DNA from: Liolophura sinensis
Lineage: Eukaryota > Mollusca > Polyplacophora > Chitonida > Chitonidae
Direction of reading: 5' to 3'
Assembly: GCF_032854445.1 (NCBI RefSeq)
Contig: NC_088297.1
Span: 7,861,375-7,925,374, forward strand
DNA length: 64,000 bases
The notes under the pieces were generated by a model. That model did not search any database. It was given only the letters and a program-made list of their open reading frames with translations, and was not told the DNA's origin. Made by a program: the position numbers and the translations under genes. Positions 1 to 14,700 of the stretch are shown here, piece after piece; the first letter of the stretch is position 1; the number at the start of each line of letters is the position of its first letter.

Positions 1-244
1 GGTTAGCACGCCAGCGCAGCGCAATGACCCATGAGCCTCCTGCCAATGCAGTCACTGTGAGTTGTCCAGCTCATGCTGGCTTCCTCTCCGGCCGTACGTG
101 AAAAGGTCTGCAGCAACCTGCGGATGGTTGTAGATTCCCCCCCGAGCTCTGCCCGGTTTCCTCCCGCCATAATGCTGACCGCCATCGTACAAGTGAAATA
201 TTCATGAATACGTTGTAAAACACCAATGAAATAAAGAAATAAAT
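1..244 (+). repeat. tRNA-derived SINE, family A (left end cut by window)
   Basis: The copy starts inside the tRNA-like head (GGTTAGCACGCC), has the conserved body and ends in an AATAAA-type tail. Orientation is head first. Confidence 0.85.
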
Positions 245-2710
245 CCACTAAGTACAAAAAACTAGAGAATATACATGTGGATGACTCTTCTACGTTTATG
301 TTGTGTAAAGTAGGTCACTAGTCATAGCATTTAACATTTCAAAAATGGTCATTGGTGTACTTTTTAAACCTGGGGCCCGTCATGGTTAAAGAACTGGTAG
401 GTCTGTCTTTATTCTGGCTCCTCATGCTGCCAACGAGGCCAATCCTCGGCTAAAGGCTTCGTAATCTCTCATGCCTGGTAGCATATGTCAGCCTGTTCAG
501 AAGAAGCCTACTGTGCCGTCAGCCAATGCCAACGCGTCTCTACAGGCGATTTTCAGCCAATCCTCGTTCGTCCATTGTAAGTGTGTATTTGGTTGTTTTG
601 AAAACGAAAACATTTAAGTTTGGAGCAGTAAGCTATGCTGTAAACGACGTTGGCGTGTTTTTATCAACACGAAAAGCAACGCTGTCACGTTACTAGACAA
701 TGTAGGCGATTGCGAAAGACGTCGGTCAGGCAAAGTGTATGTACAGGGAGTCATTACAACGAGTTAACGGACCGTTTTGAGGGCTAATGCTTACAACCCG
801 GGTAACTGTTTGTTTGTCAGTTATGTGCTCTTAGCGTATCCAAGCTGGATTGTCGTAATAAACACGACGAAGGCTCAACAAAGCGATTTTAGCGCTATGG
901 TCATCTTGGAAAAGTCATTAGCGCGATACCTGGAATCAATCCACGATCTAGTCATGCCAGAGACTAGAAACCTGGAAGTCTTGCCCCTCTTTGGCATGCC
1001 CATCAGTATAAAGTGCCAGAACCGCCACATACTCTCACTGGCAATGGTATTCAAGCCTGATGTGTTCTGAACGGCTTTTGACTGAGATAGCACTATAAGT
1101 TCATCGACACATATAAACCTTCCTTACTATAAGGTGATATGATCAGTTTACCTTGAAACAAAGAAACAATATTAGCAAAATAAAAACACGTGTGTCGTCA
1201 TTGCAGCAACAACGTTTATTTCTTTTGTCTATATATTACACTTAGATAGAACGTTTGTCACATTTGTTTAGTTGGATTTGTGTGAATTTTAAAGTCTCCA
1301 CGTTGTACTCAAGAATATTTTACTTATAAGAGCTTTGTGAGTGAATATAATTAATTTATTGATCAATGGGCCTGTGATCTGCAGAAAGTCGTCGCCTTCA
1401 GATTTGCAGAACGGTACAAATTTTAAAATCATCTTGAGATGAGGATCTTGAAGTGCACGACTTTCACAGGAATGTTGGAATTGGCCAGCTACTTATCCGC
1501 ATAGCCGTTGATACCCTCCACTTTGACCCATTCATTATTCTAAGCGTTTTCGAGAGCGGCGTAAACTACTGAGTGAAGCCACTTTTAAGGCTATGCCGGA
1601 TATTTTTGACAAACAGCGTAAATAAATACAAAAATTTTTGCTATTATTAAAGGGTTAGCCCTTATAATTACCTCGCACAAAATATCCGCTACGCCTGTGC
1701 AGATCTTACCCTTCACAATCTATTATGAACTGAATAAAATTTATAAAAATTATTTACGAGTCTTCCAGTTACGTAAACGCAATACTTACGGCTACATGTA
1801 TTCTTGGAAAATACAGACAGTTTGATTTGATTTTATGCGAATGTTTCTGGTATAGCCCTTTTGTCGGTAGGAATGGATCATAAGAGAGTGATAGCATCGC
1901 CTTCCGGTGCCGTTTGTATCATTACACTGACTTATGGACGGATACTGCTTGTCCTAAACTCAATATTTCTCAATTTCGAGAGATGAAGGCTCATTGGATA
2001 TTCACGATACAGTATGTCTAATTGGCACGCCGATGCTGCGCATCTTTGGGGTGGCAACAAGCTTACCACGTATGTACAGATGACGTACATGTATATATTT
2101 ATCAAAGAAGTCTTCGTTGAACATCAGATACACGACCGCTTTTAACTGCACCACCGGCGCCATCTAATGCTTATTGCGACGAAAGGGAAACATGGTGTGC
2201 GGGGTCAACTCCGGCCCTTGCCTTGGCATTTGTATCTTCCCATGTTTCCAGTGCCCAAATGACATTTCGTGACAATAAGCCGCTGATCGAAAGGTCGATT
2301 GTGCAGTCTAACATTCTTTGAAGTCCATTTGTCTTCCGCCAATACGGTGTGCATATCTGAACGTCACATGTCGGAAAAGTTCATCTATTTTAAATCATTT
2401 GTATACAGCATACAGGGTATTTAAGATCAGAGTAGTGATGACGACGTCATAGTTGGCAAATGGTCACACGTAACCGGGAAAATACCAGTCAATTTACCTC
2501 AGTTAGAATTTTATTTTAACTGTTAATGTAAATGCTTAAATTGTAGCGAATTACACGCCCCTCCTTCACCCCAAGGCAATCCCTTCAAGGCTGGGATTGA
2601 ATAAAAGAGCACGCGCCGCTGTCTAATTTCGCTTTACATCACTCTCACCTCTAGCACAATCTGTACAAAAATCTTAGCAACGTCAGGAAACACAAAAACT
2701 AAAAATAATG
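245..2710. other. Intergenic, no gene recognised
   Basis: AT-rich sequence with only short open frames. Overlapping short frames at 777-1093 on both strands have no recognisable domain and no convincing splice partners. Confidence 0.5.
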
Positions 2711-2964
2711 ATTTATTTATTTGATTTGTGTTTTACGCCGTACTCAAGAATAGTTTACTTATACGACAGCTGCCAGCATTATGGTGGGATGAAATCGGGG
2801 AGAGGTCGGGATAAACCCACGACAATCCATAGATTGCTGGCAGGCCTTCCCACGTACGACCGGAGAGGAACGGCTGGACACGAACTCACAGCGATCGCAA
2901 TGATCGCACCTTCTGGGTCATAACGCTGCGCTAGTGCGCTAACCAACTGAGCCACAGAGGCCCC
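2711..2964 (-). repeat. SINE family A, near full length
   Basis: Runs from the (ATTT)n tail through body to a tRNA-like head ending AACTGAGCCACAGAGGCCCC, so it is in reverse orientation. It is moderately diverged. Confidence 0.88.
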
Positions 2965-3796
2965 TCAAAAACTAATAATAACTCTTGATGAAAATACATT
3001 CCCTTTATCTAAAGTGTGTACAGCTTGATTCCAACCAACACCTGAAACAGTTTTATTGATGAATGCTGATTAAATTGTTCCTACCGAAGACACGAGGGGG
3101 GTGAGGCTAAGCCTAGAAAAGCTTTGTGACAGTGATGTAAAGCGAGCGTATAGAGGCGGACATACGCTGTAAGGAGTATGTAAACGAGGAAGTAAAAATA
3201 TTTAATACCTTACATAGGATGCTTAAAAGAGCCACTGAGTGACTTCTCTAGCAATGTAAAGCTTTTTTATTTTCTACGCCTCTGAAAAGTATATTTACAC
3301 AGCCTAATGAATGGTTTGAACTGCTTCGACTTATTTGCTTATTTCAGGGACGTAATATACATGCATATATCTGTGGGTCAAATCTAGACTGGTATACAAA
3401 TAGGACAGTCAGGTAAACATTAGGGTAGTGTGTATGGGTTAGGCGGGATCACGCCCGGCCTTACGGGACATGGTGACAGTTCTGTGTGGGTGAGGGTGTG
3501 TGTGGCAGGGAGAAGGAGGGGATAGACTAAGCCCGCCCCTGTTCACAGGGAATGTGAGTCTTCCTCACTTAAGACGTTACGGCACCTGTTAGTATTATAA
3601 ATGAGGTGAGTATTTCCGCATTACAGCATGTTTCTCTACATGTAGCACGTGACCGTCATCTCTCACAGTTGATGCACATTTCTCAAAATCCAACTCATAC
3701 TAACTTCTGCAACAAAGGTTTAGTAAGTGTAAACACCAACAAATGTTTCCAGCTTTTCAGGCAACAAGGGTTACGACAAAGCCCAATAAATGGTCC
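2965..3796. other. Intergenic, no gene recognised
   Basis: Contains a short GC-richer stretch at 3430-3560, but no coding exon or repeat that I recognise. Confidence 0.4.
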
Positions 3797-4021
3797 TTTA
3801 TTTATTTATTTATTTGATAGGCATTTTACGCCGTACTCGGGAATATTTCACTTATACGACGGCGGCCAACATTATAGTGGGGGGAAACCAGGAAGAGCCC
3901 GGGGGAAACCCACGACCATCCGCAGGTTGCTGGCAGACCTTCCCACCTACGACCAGAGAGGAAGCCAGCATGAGCTGGACTTGAACTCATAGCGACAGCA
4001 TTGGTGAGAGACACCTGGGTC
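3797..4021 (-). repeat. SINE family A, head truncated
   Basis: Conserved tail and body in reverse orientation; the tRNA-like head stops after the CCTGGGTCA segment. Confidence 0.85.
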
Positions 4022-4118
4022 AAACGGTCCTTTAAGCCATTTGGCTTGCTTGGACCTGTAAACACACGGTCCAAATACTAGTTTTAAAATGGAGGTGGTG
4101 CACGCTAGTTCATTTGCA

Positions 4119-4324
4119 TAAAAAGTTTCTTTCGCTTTAGCAGATTGGCTCATTAACACCTTGAATACAGCTTTCGCTGTTTCTGTGGCCGGGTTAAGTC
4201 AGTGGCTTTGTCATGTGGGTGTCAAAAAGTTTCTTACGCTTTAGCAGATTGGCTCATTAACACCTTGAATACAGCTTTTGCTGTTTCTGTGGCCGGGTTA
4301 AGTCAGTGGCTTTGTCATATGGGT
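4119..4324. repeat. Direct duplication of about 105 bp
   Basis: A segment starting AAAGTTTCTTTCGCTTTAGC at about 4121 recurs at about 4227 with only a few substitutions, ending GTCATRTGGGTG each time. Confidence 0.85.
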
Positions 4325-4966
4325 GCCGGAGGTTGGTGGTTTTCCGTCGGCTCCTCCATGTCGTGTAAAAATCGTTGCGTCACTGGAAGTTGAGTTCGTC
4401 AGTAGACTGCCAACGCACATTGGTTTATTCCCGGCTCTCCGGTTTCATTCGACATATATATAGGACATATATCGCCGTCGTATAAGTGAAATATTCCATA
4501 TTTATTCCAAGTATTGCATTGTGTGGAAGTGCCATGGTCAAATTCAACAATTTTAAAACGGAGGAAACAATGTTCCCTTTCCTTTAGATTTAATTTAACA
4601 ATGACACCATGTCAGTATGTTCAAAGCCGCTTTGTACACGTCGGCCATTTAATTATAACGAAAAGGAGAAAAAAATGTCAAACTACATTAAATGAAGTTA
4701 TACCTCAGTAATTCCACAAATTTTAATCATTATGCACTTTTTTTTAGAAACTCAATTTCTTTCCACTGCAATCTACTCCATGAAGCGCGTCTATAAATTA
4801 TTAATAAAATTGTACACTTATCATAATCTAGTTATGATCTTATTTCCAAAACAGTTTAATTCTTTTCAATCTTCACTTATAAGGGCAGGATAAATCTTGT
4901 ACAAAGTATGAAACATGTGATCATTGAAAATTTTAACATAATCCTGCCCAGTGAATGAATGACGAA
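4325..4966. other. 5' flank of the ADAMTS-like gene
   Basis: A decayed piece of SINE family A body is visible at about 4425-4498. The rest is AT-rich with no coding exon. Confidence 0.45.
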
Positions 4967-4974
4967 TGACGTCA
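4967..4974. promoter_or_regulatory. Perfect CRE/ATF palindrome upstream of the ADAMTS-like gene
   Basis: TGACGTCA lies 53 bp before the start codon of gene 1. This is the full consensus site for CREB/ATF factors. No clear TATA box is seen in the same interval. Function is inferred from position only. Confidence 0.4.
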
Positions 4975-5027
4975 CAGAATCATAATATCCGGGAGAAGTT
5001 CGGAACGAAGCAGAACGGTAAAGGAAG

Positions 5028-5133
5028 ATGGCGTTCTTGGACTTGACAGCTTTTTCACGACTGCTCGTTTTCGTTGCTCCCCTGACGGTGGCACTTGTAC
5101 CTGTTTTACGTCACGACGAACAACAAGAGGCAG
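5028..5133 (+). CDS. ADAMTS-like gene exon 1 (signal peptide)
   Basis: The ATG lies in a good Kozak context (A at -3, G at +4), with an in-frame TAA 9 nt upstream. The peptide starts MAFLDLTAFSRLLVFVAPLT and continues hydrophobic to about residue 25, which is a typical secretory signal. The exon ends CAG|GTAAGAG in phase 1. Confidence 0.82.
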
Positions 5134-8100
5134 GTAAGAGAGATATCGAATTTGTTACGAAAATGTAGGGAGAAAACTCAGATACTAATTGCGAGAGATC
5201 TGGTGATTTATAGGTCTTTTAAAACATTTCAGATTTAGTTGTCTAAAAGTTTTGAAACATATGTTATCTGCTGCTGAGAATTTCAAACTTAGGGATTTTA
5301 CGGGGTATGGCGTAACCCAGCGAAAAAGATAAATAAATGAATGAAGAAATATACAAACATTTTCATTATTAAATGAATAAATAAAACTCCAAAGTTATAG
5401 TCATCTTCCTTGTTCCAAAACCGAAAGTCCTTGAGTAAAAGCGTTTCACGAACAAGTGTAAAAATTTTGGTGTAGATCGTGATATTACGATTTTTAGTTA
5501 TTGTGAGAATGTTTTCTTCAATCTTTTCCGCTCCTCGTCATATTTAAAATGTACATTTATGTGTCATTTAGTGAAAAAATATTGAACGAAATGGTCCACA
5601 GCTCTTTCGAATGAAACACGCTTAAAACATATGTACATTCATGTAATTTCTTTCTCACTGAAGCAGTTAAAAATCTGGTTAAGCTATCAAGCGATAAAGC
5701 TGATTTATTGATTTATCCAATGCTCGTAAACATTTTGACTTAATGACACGTTGCTGAATGGATATTTCTAGGCCGATAAGTAGGTTTCTTCAATCGATAT
5801 TCTCAGAAAGAAAATGTGTCCTACTTGAATTTTGTACACGTGTACGTATAGCTCAAGATATGAAACGTGATGTGTACTATGGAAAGGTACACAGTGCGCG
5901 TGGTAAACGTTCAAATGTATGCACACAAATATGTGTATATGTGTACTAATTTGTACACAGTTGTTAATAAAAAGTACTTCTACAGAAACAGATGTTTAAA
6001 TTGGTTTTAAAATGTTTCTGTCCTTCGGAAAAGATGTCTGGTACCGTACGCAAGTCAGTGTCGAATTTGTCTCTGTCAGAGGTATTGGCAGGACCACACG
6101 ATGCAGGAAACGAAAGCCCTCTAACATATAATGAAGTGCTACTTTATTAAGCAGTTTAATTATCTCAGAGCAACGTAATGACCCAGGAGCCTCTCGCAAA
6201 TGCTGTCGCTGTGAGTACAAGTCCAGGTCATGTTGGCTTCCTCTCCGGCCGTACGTAGGAAGGTTTGCAGCAACCTGTGGATGCTCGTGCGTTTACCCCG
6301 GGCACTGCCCGGTTTCCTCCCACCATAATGCTGGCAGCCGTCGTATAGGTTAAACACCAATCAGATAAATAAATGAAATAAATAAATTATCTTAGATCAG
6401 ATAAGTTCGTCAATGATTAAATAATTTACTTTATCCTAGACTTCATCAAGGCTGATGTCATATTCATGAACAATTTACATCGGACGAATCGTCATGCACG
6501 TGACAGCTCGTCGGACCTGCGCGTGGTGATTCGTATCCATAACGACAGTCTCCACCTAGATTTGACGAGGACATTCCACCTAGAGGATCCCATCATTGTG
6601 ATGTCAACGGAGGAGGGAAAGTTAAGGAGGAGCCAGGAACCAGAACTGCGGGTCAGTTCTGTCCACACCGTGAATTATTTAAAGAGTCTTTTATACCCTG
6701 TGGAAGAGTTAGGTCCGAGCTAACAAGTAACTTATAGGATACCGAAGTAAACGTGTTCATTTATTCGGCCCAGGAACAATCATATACCCATCTTGCCTTT
6801 CTGGATTCCTAAGTAAACGTAAAATCTCGTAGAAAATATAAATATTAATTAAATTAAATATATACTCTCCCAAAAAAGAAACGCAACATCCCCCCCAAAA
6901 GATCAATCATAAATTCTTCAAAAAATTGGCGTGATTGAGACATGACAACATGATCATATTATAATGTAAATGTACGATAATTGAATTTGAACACCAGATA
7001 GTGTCTGTTGGTCACACGTGACTTAAGGGTCGGCCTTTGTGTAACGCTGCGCAAGGGATTCGTAGAGAAAAACTTAGGACAGTTGCACCTGCGAATCATG
7101 CCGTATTTTAAAGCGGATTTAATGGGTATAAAAGACACATAACCGTTCCGTTGAATTCAGTCACTAAGTTGCTTCTCCAACCTGCCAAGATATGCCAAGA
7201 CTAGACACCGCTATCCGGAACATCGTCATTGGTCGACTCCTCGCCGGTGAATCACAGAATGCAGTCGCTAGACTTTATCATGTTCACCGGAGCACGATTT
7301 CCCGGCTCTGGCAACGGTACCAGCAATCCGGTTCAACAGCTGACCGTCAACGTTATGGCCGACCTAGGGTCACAACGGCAGCCCAAGACCGTTACATCCG
7401 GTTACTTCATCTCAGAAACCGAACCGTAACAGCAACAGAAACATCATCAAATGTCCCAGGTCTCCGACGAATATCGGCACAGACAGTCAGGAACCATCTC
7501 CGTGAAAACGGCTTACGTCCCAGACGTCCTTACTTTGGCGTAGTACTGAGACAACAGCATCGACGCGCAAGGGTACGATGGTGCAACAGATTAAGGGACT
7601 GGAATCTGCGAAATTGGAGGCGAGTCTGGTTCAGCGATGAATCCAGATTCATGCTGGAGAAAAGAGATGGCCGTACACGCGTCTACAGACGCCGAAATGA
7701 GAGGTTCGCAAGGAACTGCGTCCTTGAAGTCGACAATTTCGGTGGAGGAAGTGTGATGGTGTGGGGTGCCATATCATACGCCCGAAAATCTCAACTGGTG
7801 CACATCCCAGGCAACCTTAACGCCGCTCGATACAGAGATGAGGTTTTGACGCCACACATGCTGCCCATAATGGACCTTCGTAGGGAAGTTTTTCAGCACA
7901 ACAACGCTCGGCCGCATACAGCTCGTGCTACGGTTGACTTTCTGGAGAACCAGAACGTAACAGTGCTGCCCTGGCCGTCCAAATCACCAGATTTGAACCC
8001 AATAGAACATTTGTGGGATGACTTGGGAAAACTCAGCAAGAAGTGCTGCAGGCTCTTGACCAAGAATGGAGAAGAATTCCGCAAAACCGTATTCGCCGAT

Positions 8101-8689
8101 TGATCATGTCTATGCCGAGACGGATTCGCGCTGTGTTACGGGTTAATGGTGGGCATAGCAGATATTGACTTTGCAGTGACGTCATCTGAGTGCTATGGAC
8201 TTTAATGTGATAAATTTTGACATTGTAATTAACTTAAAAGTCTGAACAACCAGTGTGGAAAATTTCAGTGTGATGTGATGCTTATTTTTGTATTTAAGAT
8301 GATGTTGAAAAATTCATATTTGGATAAAACGAATCGGATGTTGCGTTTCTTTTTTGGGAGAGTATATATTATGTAGTATGTTCTGTACACATTTAAGAAC
8401 ACGACGTGTTATTTTGTAGAACACCTGAATACATTAAAATTTCTTATTTTGGGCTCGTAACAACAACTCGTGCTCATGACGTATATACACAAAATATTTA
8501 TGAAGGCCATAATTTTTTAGTCGCCACTAACAAGTCTTAAGCTATTGTCATATGTTTTTAAATATTTCTACATTTCAGGATTATTTACTTTACCAAGATG
8601 TACAAAACGGAGCGTCTATACTGGTACATCACATAACTGACCCCGACAATTCCCGAACATTACGATATCTGGTGAGAATGTTGATCACT

Positions 8690-8776
<87 letters not shown>

Positions 8777-11700
8777 TATAATAATTATAATAATTCTTTA
8801 TTTCACACTGAATAGTCCAGATTACAAACTAAGGGAAAAAAGAAATATAAACATGTATAACTAATTTTCTAGTATTTTTATGTAGACAAATTACTGGAGA
8901 CTAAGGAGTAAATGGTGTCTTTACAGATTGGTCAACAAAGGATGTACATGTAATGATAAATTTGATTTTTTTTTGGTTTTCTGTATACGAGTTTAGCCAA
9001 TCCATATCTCATGCAACGGTATCGTTTTAGAGCAATGTTAGCTATGTCAGCTGGTGTGTAGTGGATACTATCAAGTATTGGTCGGCTGACAATGGGACCA
9101 CGGAACGATCTTAGACTTGAGCCAAAATTTTAATCATTGAAGATTTGGTGTGTTTCTTTCTGTTATTTTAGCTGAAATTTATTTGACGATAACTTACCCA
9201 TAATTTACATGTACGTAGTCCAGGAATATTTTGGCCTTGTTTCGTAGAAAATTATTATTTTAAAATTATGTGAACTTTTGACTTAAGTCTAATGTCGCTT
9301 CGTGATTCCAGAGCCGGGTTAGCGGTGGACAGTTTAACAAAATAGTGTCAATTTTTGAAGGGCAATAACGTAGTAATATGATATTAACAAGGTCTCCTGT
9401 TGAGTCATTGTCATTACTGCTTTTTAAGGATAAATATCATTGAAAATCTCGTTTACTTAAATTAAATGTGGAAGGAGGTCACGAGACAGAACCAAGCTCC
9501 TGGTCACTTTCCCTTGCTTCGGTCTCTGTTGGCATCCGCGTTGTTTTTTTTCACCCTTAAACCTGACAAGTACTCATGTCCTATACGTAAAATTTCCATG
9601 AACACGGCGCAAAACCTCATTCACAAAAATAAACACCCCAAAAATTAATTACGTTAAATATGCCTCTAAGATTATTTGTTTTGCCTTAGCTTATGATAGT
9701 AACAATGACTGATTTAATTGCAGGAGGGTATCTTCATTTATGAAGGGGTGTTGTATTGCATCTACCCTTTCTCCAGAAACTTTACCCTGGGTGAAGGACG
9801 AAGCCATCGAGTTTATCCAAGCAGGGCACTTCTATCATTTGGGCAAGACTACTTCATTTCAGGTATATTGGAGTGCTATTACAAAACTTGAAACTTCGAA
9901 AAAAGTAGTTCATATGGATTTTTTCATTAATGGATTAATCCAAGCAAACCAAACATTTTTTTTATTTGTGAACGGTTGTGTCCCCCTTGAAGTCTTTTCG
10001 TTTCATTTGATACAATAATGGTTGCCAGTGCACAATATACAGACAACCTTTTCGGCTCTAGATCCATAGATGTTTTTTATATCCTGTAATTGAATGTTCA
10101 TTCATGACTCAGGCATCATGAAGAGGGTAGATTATGGTATGAGTTTTTCATGAAATATCCCAAAGTCAATATTGCTCCCAGCATTATTCTGTTTATCCAA
10201 TATTTATTCACCCTCAGTTCAAATAAAGTTATAAAAGGGAGATTTCTTCTTGGTTAACATACACTATTTTGGGGTCAAAGGTACTGGAATGGCAGTACAG
10301 AACAACTTCTAAGTAAAGGTACTGGTCACAGGCTACAACATCTACAATAACTAACAAAGAGTTAAAACAAATCGTATATCGTGCTAGAAATAACGAATGG
10401 CGTGACCTTTATTTGTGCAATTACATCAAACTTGGCTGATATACTGTTTACGAAGTTTTCAGGAAACGAAACATGACGGTTTCGAGTGTGACGTCGTAGC
10501 ACAAATAATTGTGATGTCACACGTGATGTTCTTGTGCTATTCGAGCACCTTGATGTCACACTTGCTTAAATGAGTTGTATATTTCGCTGTCATTTACCTG
10601 AGAAGTCAAGGGAACAATTCTCATATATTTACGTCTTTGGGACGCCCTGATAAAAACGTCTAAAGCAGTCTTTTTAGTAGAGAACTTATCCATACTATGT
10701 GGACACAACGTCTCAGAGCATGGCGTGGGCGCTTTTTGTTGTACAATTTGGCGTTTATCATGGTCATTAACTTCTCCTTGAAAATCTAGACCAGTGACGC
10801 CTTTTAGCAAATTAAATATTTGCTCTTATTTTAAGATCACAGCAACTGATATAAGGTCGTGCAAAGTTTTCAACAAGTCATGAAAACAGGGTACCTTTGT
10901 TAGCTGACAGAAGTTGTTCGTTTGAATTCTAACATTGTGATCATTATTTTTGGGCGTCAAACTGACCCGTTTAACTTTACGTTCACCCGCAGAGAGTTAA
11001 AACTGTCAGTAATGGCATCGCTGAGAAGAGATTTTCTTGTTCTCTTAAGCTTAAAAAAAAAACAGCTTCTCTCCAACCTCTTAGATAAATGGATCTTTCC
11101 AAATTACCCACAACCTTGGCCCACGCTTTCGTGTGAACACAGTTCAAACAATATGACTTTTATGATGAAAACCAAGTAAGCCGCTTGTGTTCAATGACGT
11201 TCTAGTCTAAGTAAATACTTCTGAACTTCTCTAGGTAAAGTGAGATTCTTTCTTGTCACGAACAGGTGATTTTTAAGTAAACATACAGGCTCTTTTTTCT
11301 GAAAAGAAGAGTTTACGCTGCGCATTGATTGAATAACTGCTTGTGTTATTGCACTACATTACAGTCTCTCTATCACGTGGGCCCTAGACAGTCTTGGATT
11401 GTTCAGACCGTCTTTGTTTGCACAATTCAAGTACACAACATGGTGTGTATGGTCTAAGAACGGTGTTCAACACCAAATCAAATACTAATAAATAAATAAA
11501 TGCTTGAACTACAACTAACACTTCGATTTACATCAGCTGCTTTGAAGCTCCATGGAGAAGTCGGTACCCAAATTCTCTGTTAACAAAATACCTTGGGATG
11601 TGTAACGTTAGGAAAACTTTCTTACATCACTTTGGTTGTGGTGTACATTTATACGTGTATCTATTTGATTGGTGTTTTACCCCATGCTCAAGAATATTTC

Positions 11701-14700
11701 ATTTATACGACGGCGGTGGGAGGAAGCAGGGCACAGCCCAAGAAAAGGTTTCCAGGCCTTCCCACGTACGGCTGGAGAGAAAGCCAGCATGAGCTGTGCA
11801 TGAACTCACAGATACCACATTGATGAGAAGCTCCTGGGTCATAACGCCGCGCTGGCGTGCTAACCACCTCATCCGCGGAGCCCCCCCCACCCACCTCACC
11901 CCCCACCCCCTTTGTGGTGTGGTGTCGCTAAATTATGTCAACTGGCTCACATTATCACATTGCCGATTATGTTTCCAGATAGGTCTCCTAATCCCAAAAA
12001 TCGTGTTTTGAGTAAGAGAGAAGTGACATCACCAACTCAACTCGAGGTAGAAATGCTGATCGTCGTTGATTTTTCCATTTACACCTTGTGAGTAGCAATT
12101 GTTTGTTGTCATATTCTCAATTCAGTCGAGTTTTTTTATTATATATACAGATAAATCATATATATATATATATCCGATTATCTAGATTATATATAAGAGC
12201 GTTATGATTTTCGAGTTTAAACAAAGATTTGGTTCTTTTTTTTTTCTTTTTATTTTTGGTATTCTCATTCAATGTGAATTTCTGTGCACATTTTTTATGT
12301 TCCAGTTGGTTGAATCAAGCTGGAAATGATACGGATTTTGCCGACAAGCTTCTGCGACGCTATTTTGCGTTTCTCGTTAACTCGGTGGGTTTATTAAGGA
12401 TTTCGTTCAACATTTAGTACAATAAACAGTAAATGTGCAGGGGAATCCGTGGCTCGGTTGGTTAGCGCGCTAGCGCAGCGTTATGACCCAGGAGCCTCTC
12501 ATCAATGCGGTCGCTGTGAGTTCAAGTCCAGCTCATTATGGCTTCCTCTCCAGCTGTACGTGGGAAGGTCTGACAGCAACCTGCGCATGGTCGGGGTTTC
12601 CCCCGAGCTCTGCCCGGTTTCCTCCCATCATAATGCTGGCCGCCGTCGTATAAGTGAAATATTCTTGAGTACGGCCTAAACATTAATTAAATAAATGAAT
12701 AAATGTGCACTGCATTACCTGAAGGACAAGAGAATGTGTGTGATTACTGACCTGGAACGTTCATTTTGGTGATGGCTGGTGTACGTCAGTTCCGACGCAT
12801 AGATTTTACGTTTTAAGTTTTAAAAATTGATTTAATACCGTGAGATAAAATGAACTTTTTTTGTTACAGTTGTGTTTTTATTTATTTTAAATTCCATAGA
12901 TTGATCTCCGCTACCAGAGTATAAGGGAGGATGACATGTCATTAAGAGTGACTCTATCTGGACTATACACAGCGAAAGTAAGTACATCTATATGTACATA
13001 GATGTCCTCTATGTATGTCCTCTTCATTTCTGTGTTGAAAGGAAAGCTTAAAACGTATACACAATATTTGTTTATAGGTGAGTACAAGAGAAGTAAAAAG
13101 TCGCTGTGAGATAATTAGACCTTAAATCATTCATATCCATGTCTGGACTATACAAATATTGTAATATGTCTGATATATTGTATCACATGGCGTTCAATAG
13201 CAGGTTACCTGCGGATGATCGTGGGTCTCCCCCGGGGTCTGCCCGGTATCCTTCTACCATAATGCTGGCCGCCGTCACAGAAGTACACCTTATAAACAAC
13301 ACTGTTGTTTTTTGAAAACTGAAGAGGGAAGAATCGTGTGTGTTCATATCGAAAAATGTAAACTAAACGCTGTTAACACAATGTTTTGCGTGCGGAAATA
13401 ACGACACTAACTGTTATAACTGCAGTCTTCAACTGTTTATTTAAAGGCAAAGAACACACTATAATGAAGTATGTACGAGATGAAAGACCATTAAATACAA
13501 AGTAAAACACCAATGAAATAAATAAATAAGTGAATAGCAGGTTTTATTTATTTATTTGTTTATTTATTTATTTGATTGATTTTTAACGCCGTACTCAACA
13601 ATATTTCCGCCGACGATGGCAGCAAGCATTATGGTGGGAAGAAAACGAACAGACCCCTGGAGAAACCCACGACCATCCGCAGGCTGTAGACAGGATTTCC
13701 CACGAACTTCCGGGTTCGTTTTAGCAGGGCCATCAGAATTATGCTAATTATGCTAATAAATGCTATTATGCATTGACTGCTTCAAATTCTCTAGCTAATA
13801 AATGCTCACTGCGATTTATGCGACTTCTGGATAATACGATACTGACATTTTGTCAATGTTGACCTGAGGCTGATTTTATGCTGTGTCGCTTGTAGACTGC
13901 AGCAGACTCCACGTGGACCGAGACCAACAAGACAGCGCCCCCTAACAGCGACAGTCGACCAATCATTGATGGACGCCAAGTTCTCAACAATTTAATTAAT
14001 TGGCTCAAGCATTCCAGTCATAGATCATTTCTGGACTTTGATCACGTGATGTTGATAACAGCGTAAGTCCGCATTATCATTCGCTGATGGTGTGAAGAAA
14101 GTCGGATTAGTGATTTAATCCACAACAAAATCTAAATCGTTTGATGGCAATCATCAAAACATTTAGCTAGAGCGAAATAAGCTTTATATGTCCTTATTGA
14201 TTTCGTACATTTATTTTTTTTTTGGAGAATTTGGAGTACATGGTCCGCTTAGAGAGCACGTTTGTTGTTTGCTTTTGCCAGGGCTCATGCTTATCTACCT
14301 TTTATACTCTTTAGAATGCGTTCGTTAAAGATCAAGCTAGAGGTAGTCAGAAGAATTTATGTGAATACAGGAGTTAACACCTTTACGTTTGGAACGTAAA
14401 TCAATACACGTGGTGCTACTTGACAACGGAATAAGCTGGGTTTGGTTGTGTGGGCACTGGCTTAGCCAATTCTAGCTCTTTACGGCATGCTGGTAGTCTG
14501 TTTAAGTTACAAAGATTGACCTATTCAATCTTGAAATGTTTACTATTTTAACGGTATACATATTTAAATAATATTATTTATTTAATTGATTGGTAATTTA
14601 CGCCGTACTCGGTAATATTTGACTTATACGACAGCGGCCAGGATTATGGAGGGGGAGGAAACCGGGGGAAACCCACGACCATCCGCAGGTTTGCTGACAG

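Noticed and set aside
777-1093. Overlapping open frames on both strands, 97 and 72 residues
   Set aside because: No recognisable domain, no flanking splice logic and no start context. The two frames shadow each other. It could be a decayed repeat, but I cannot support a gene.
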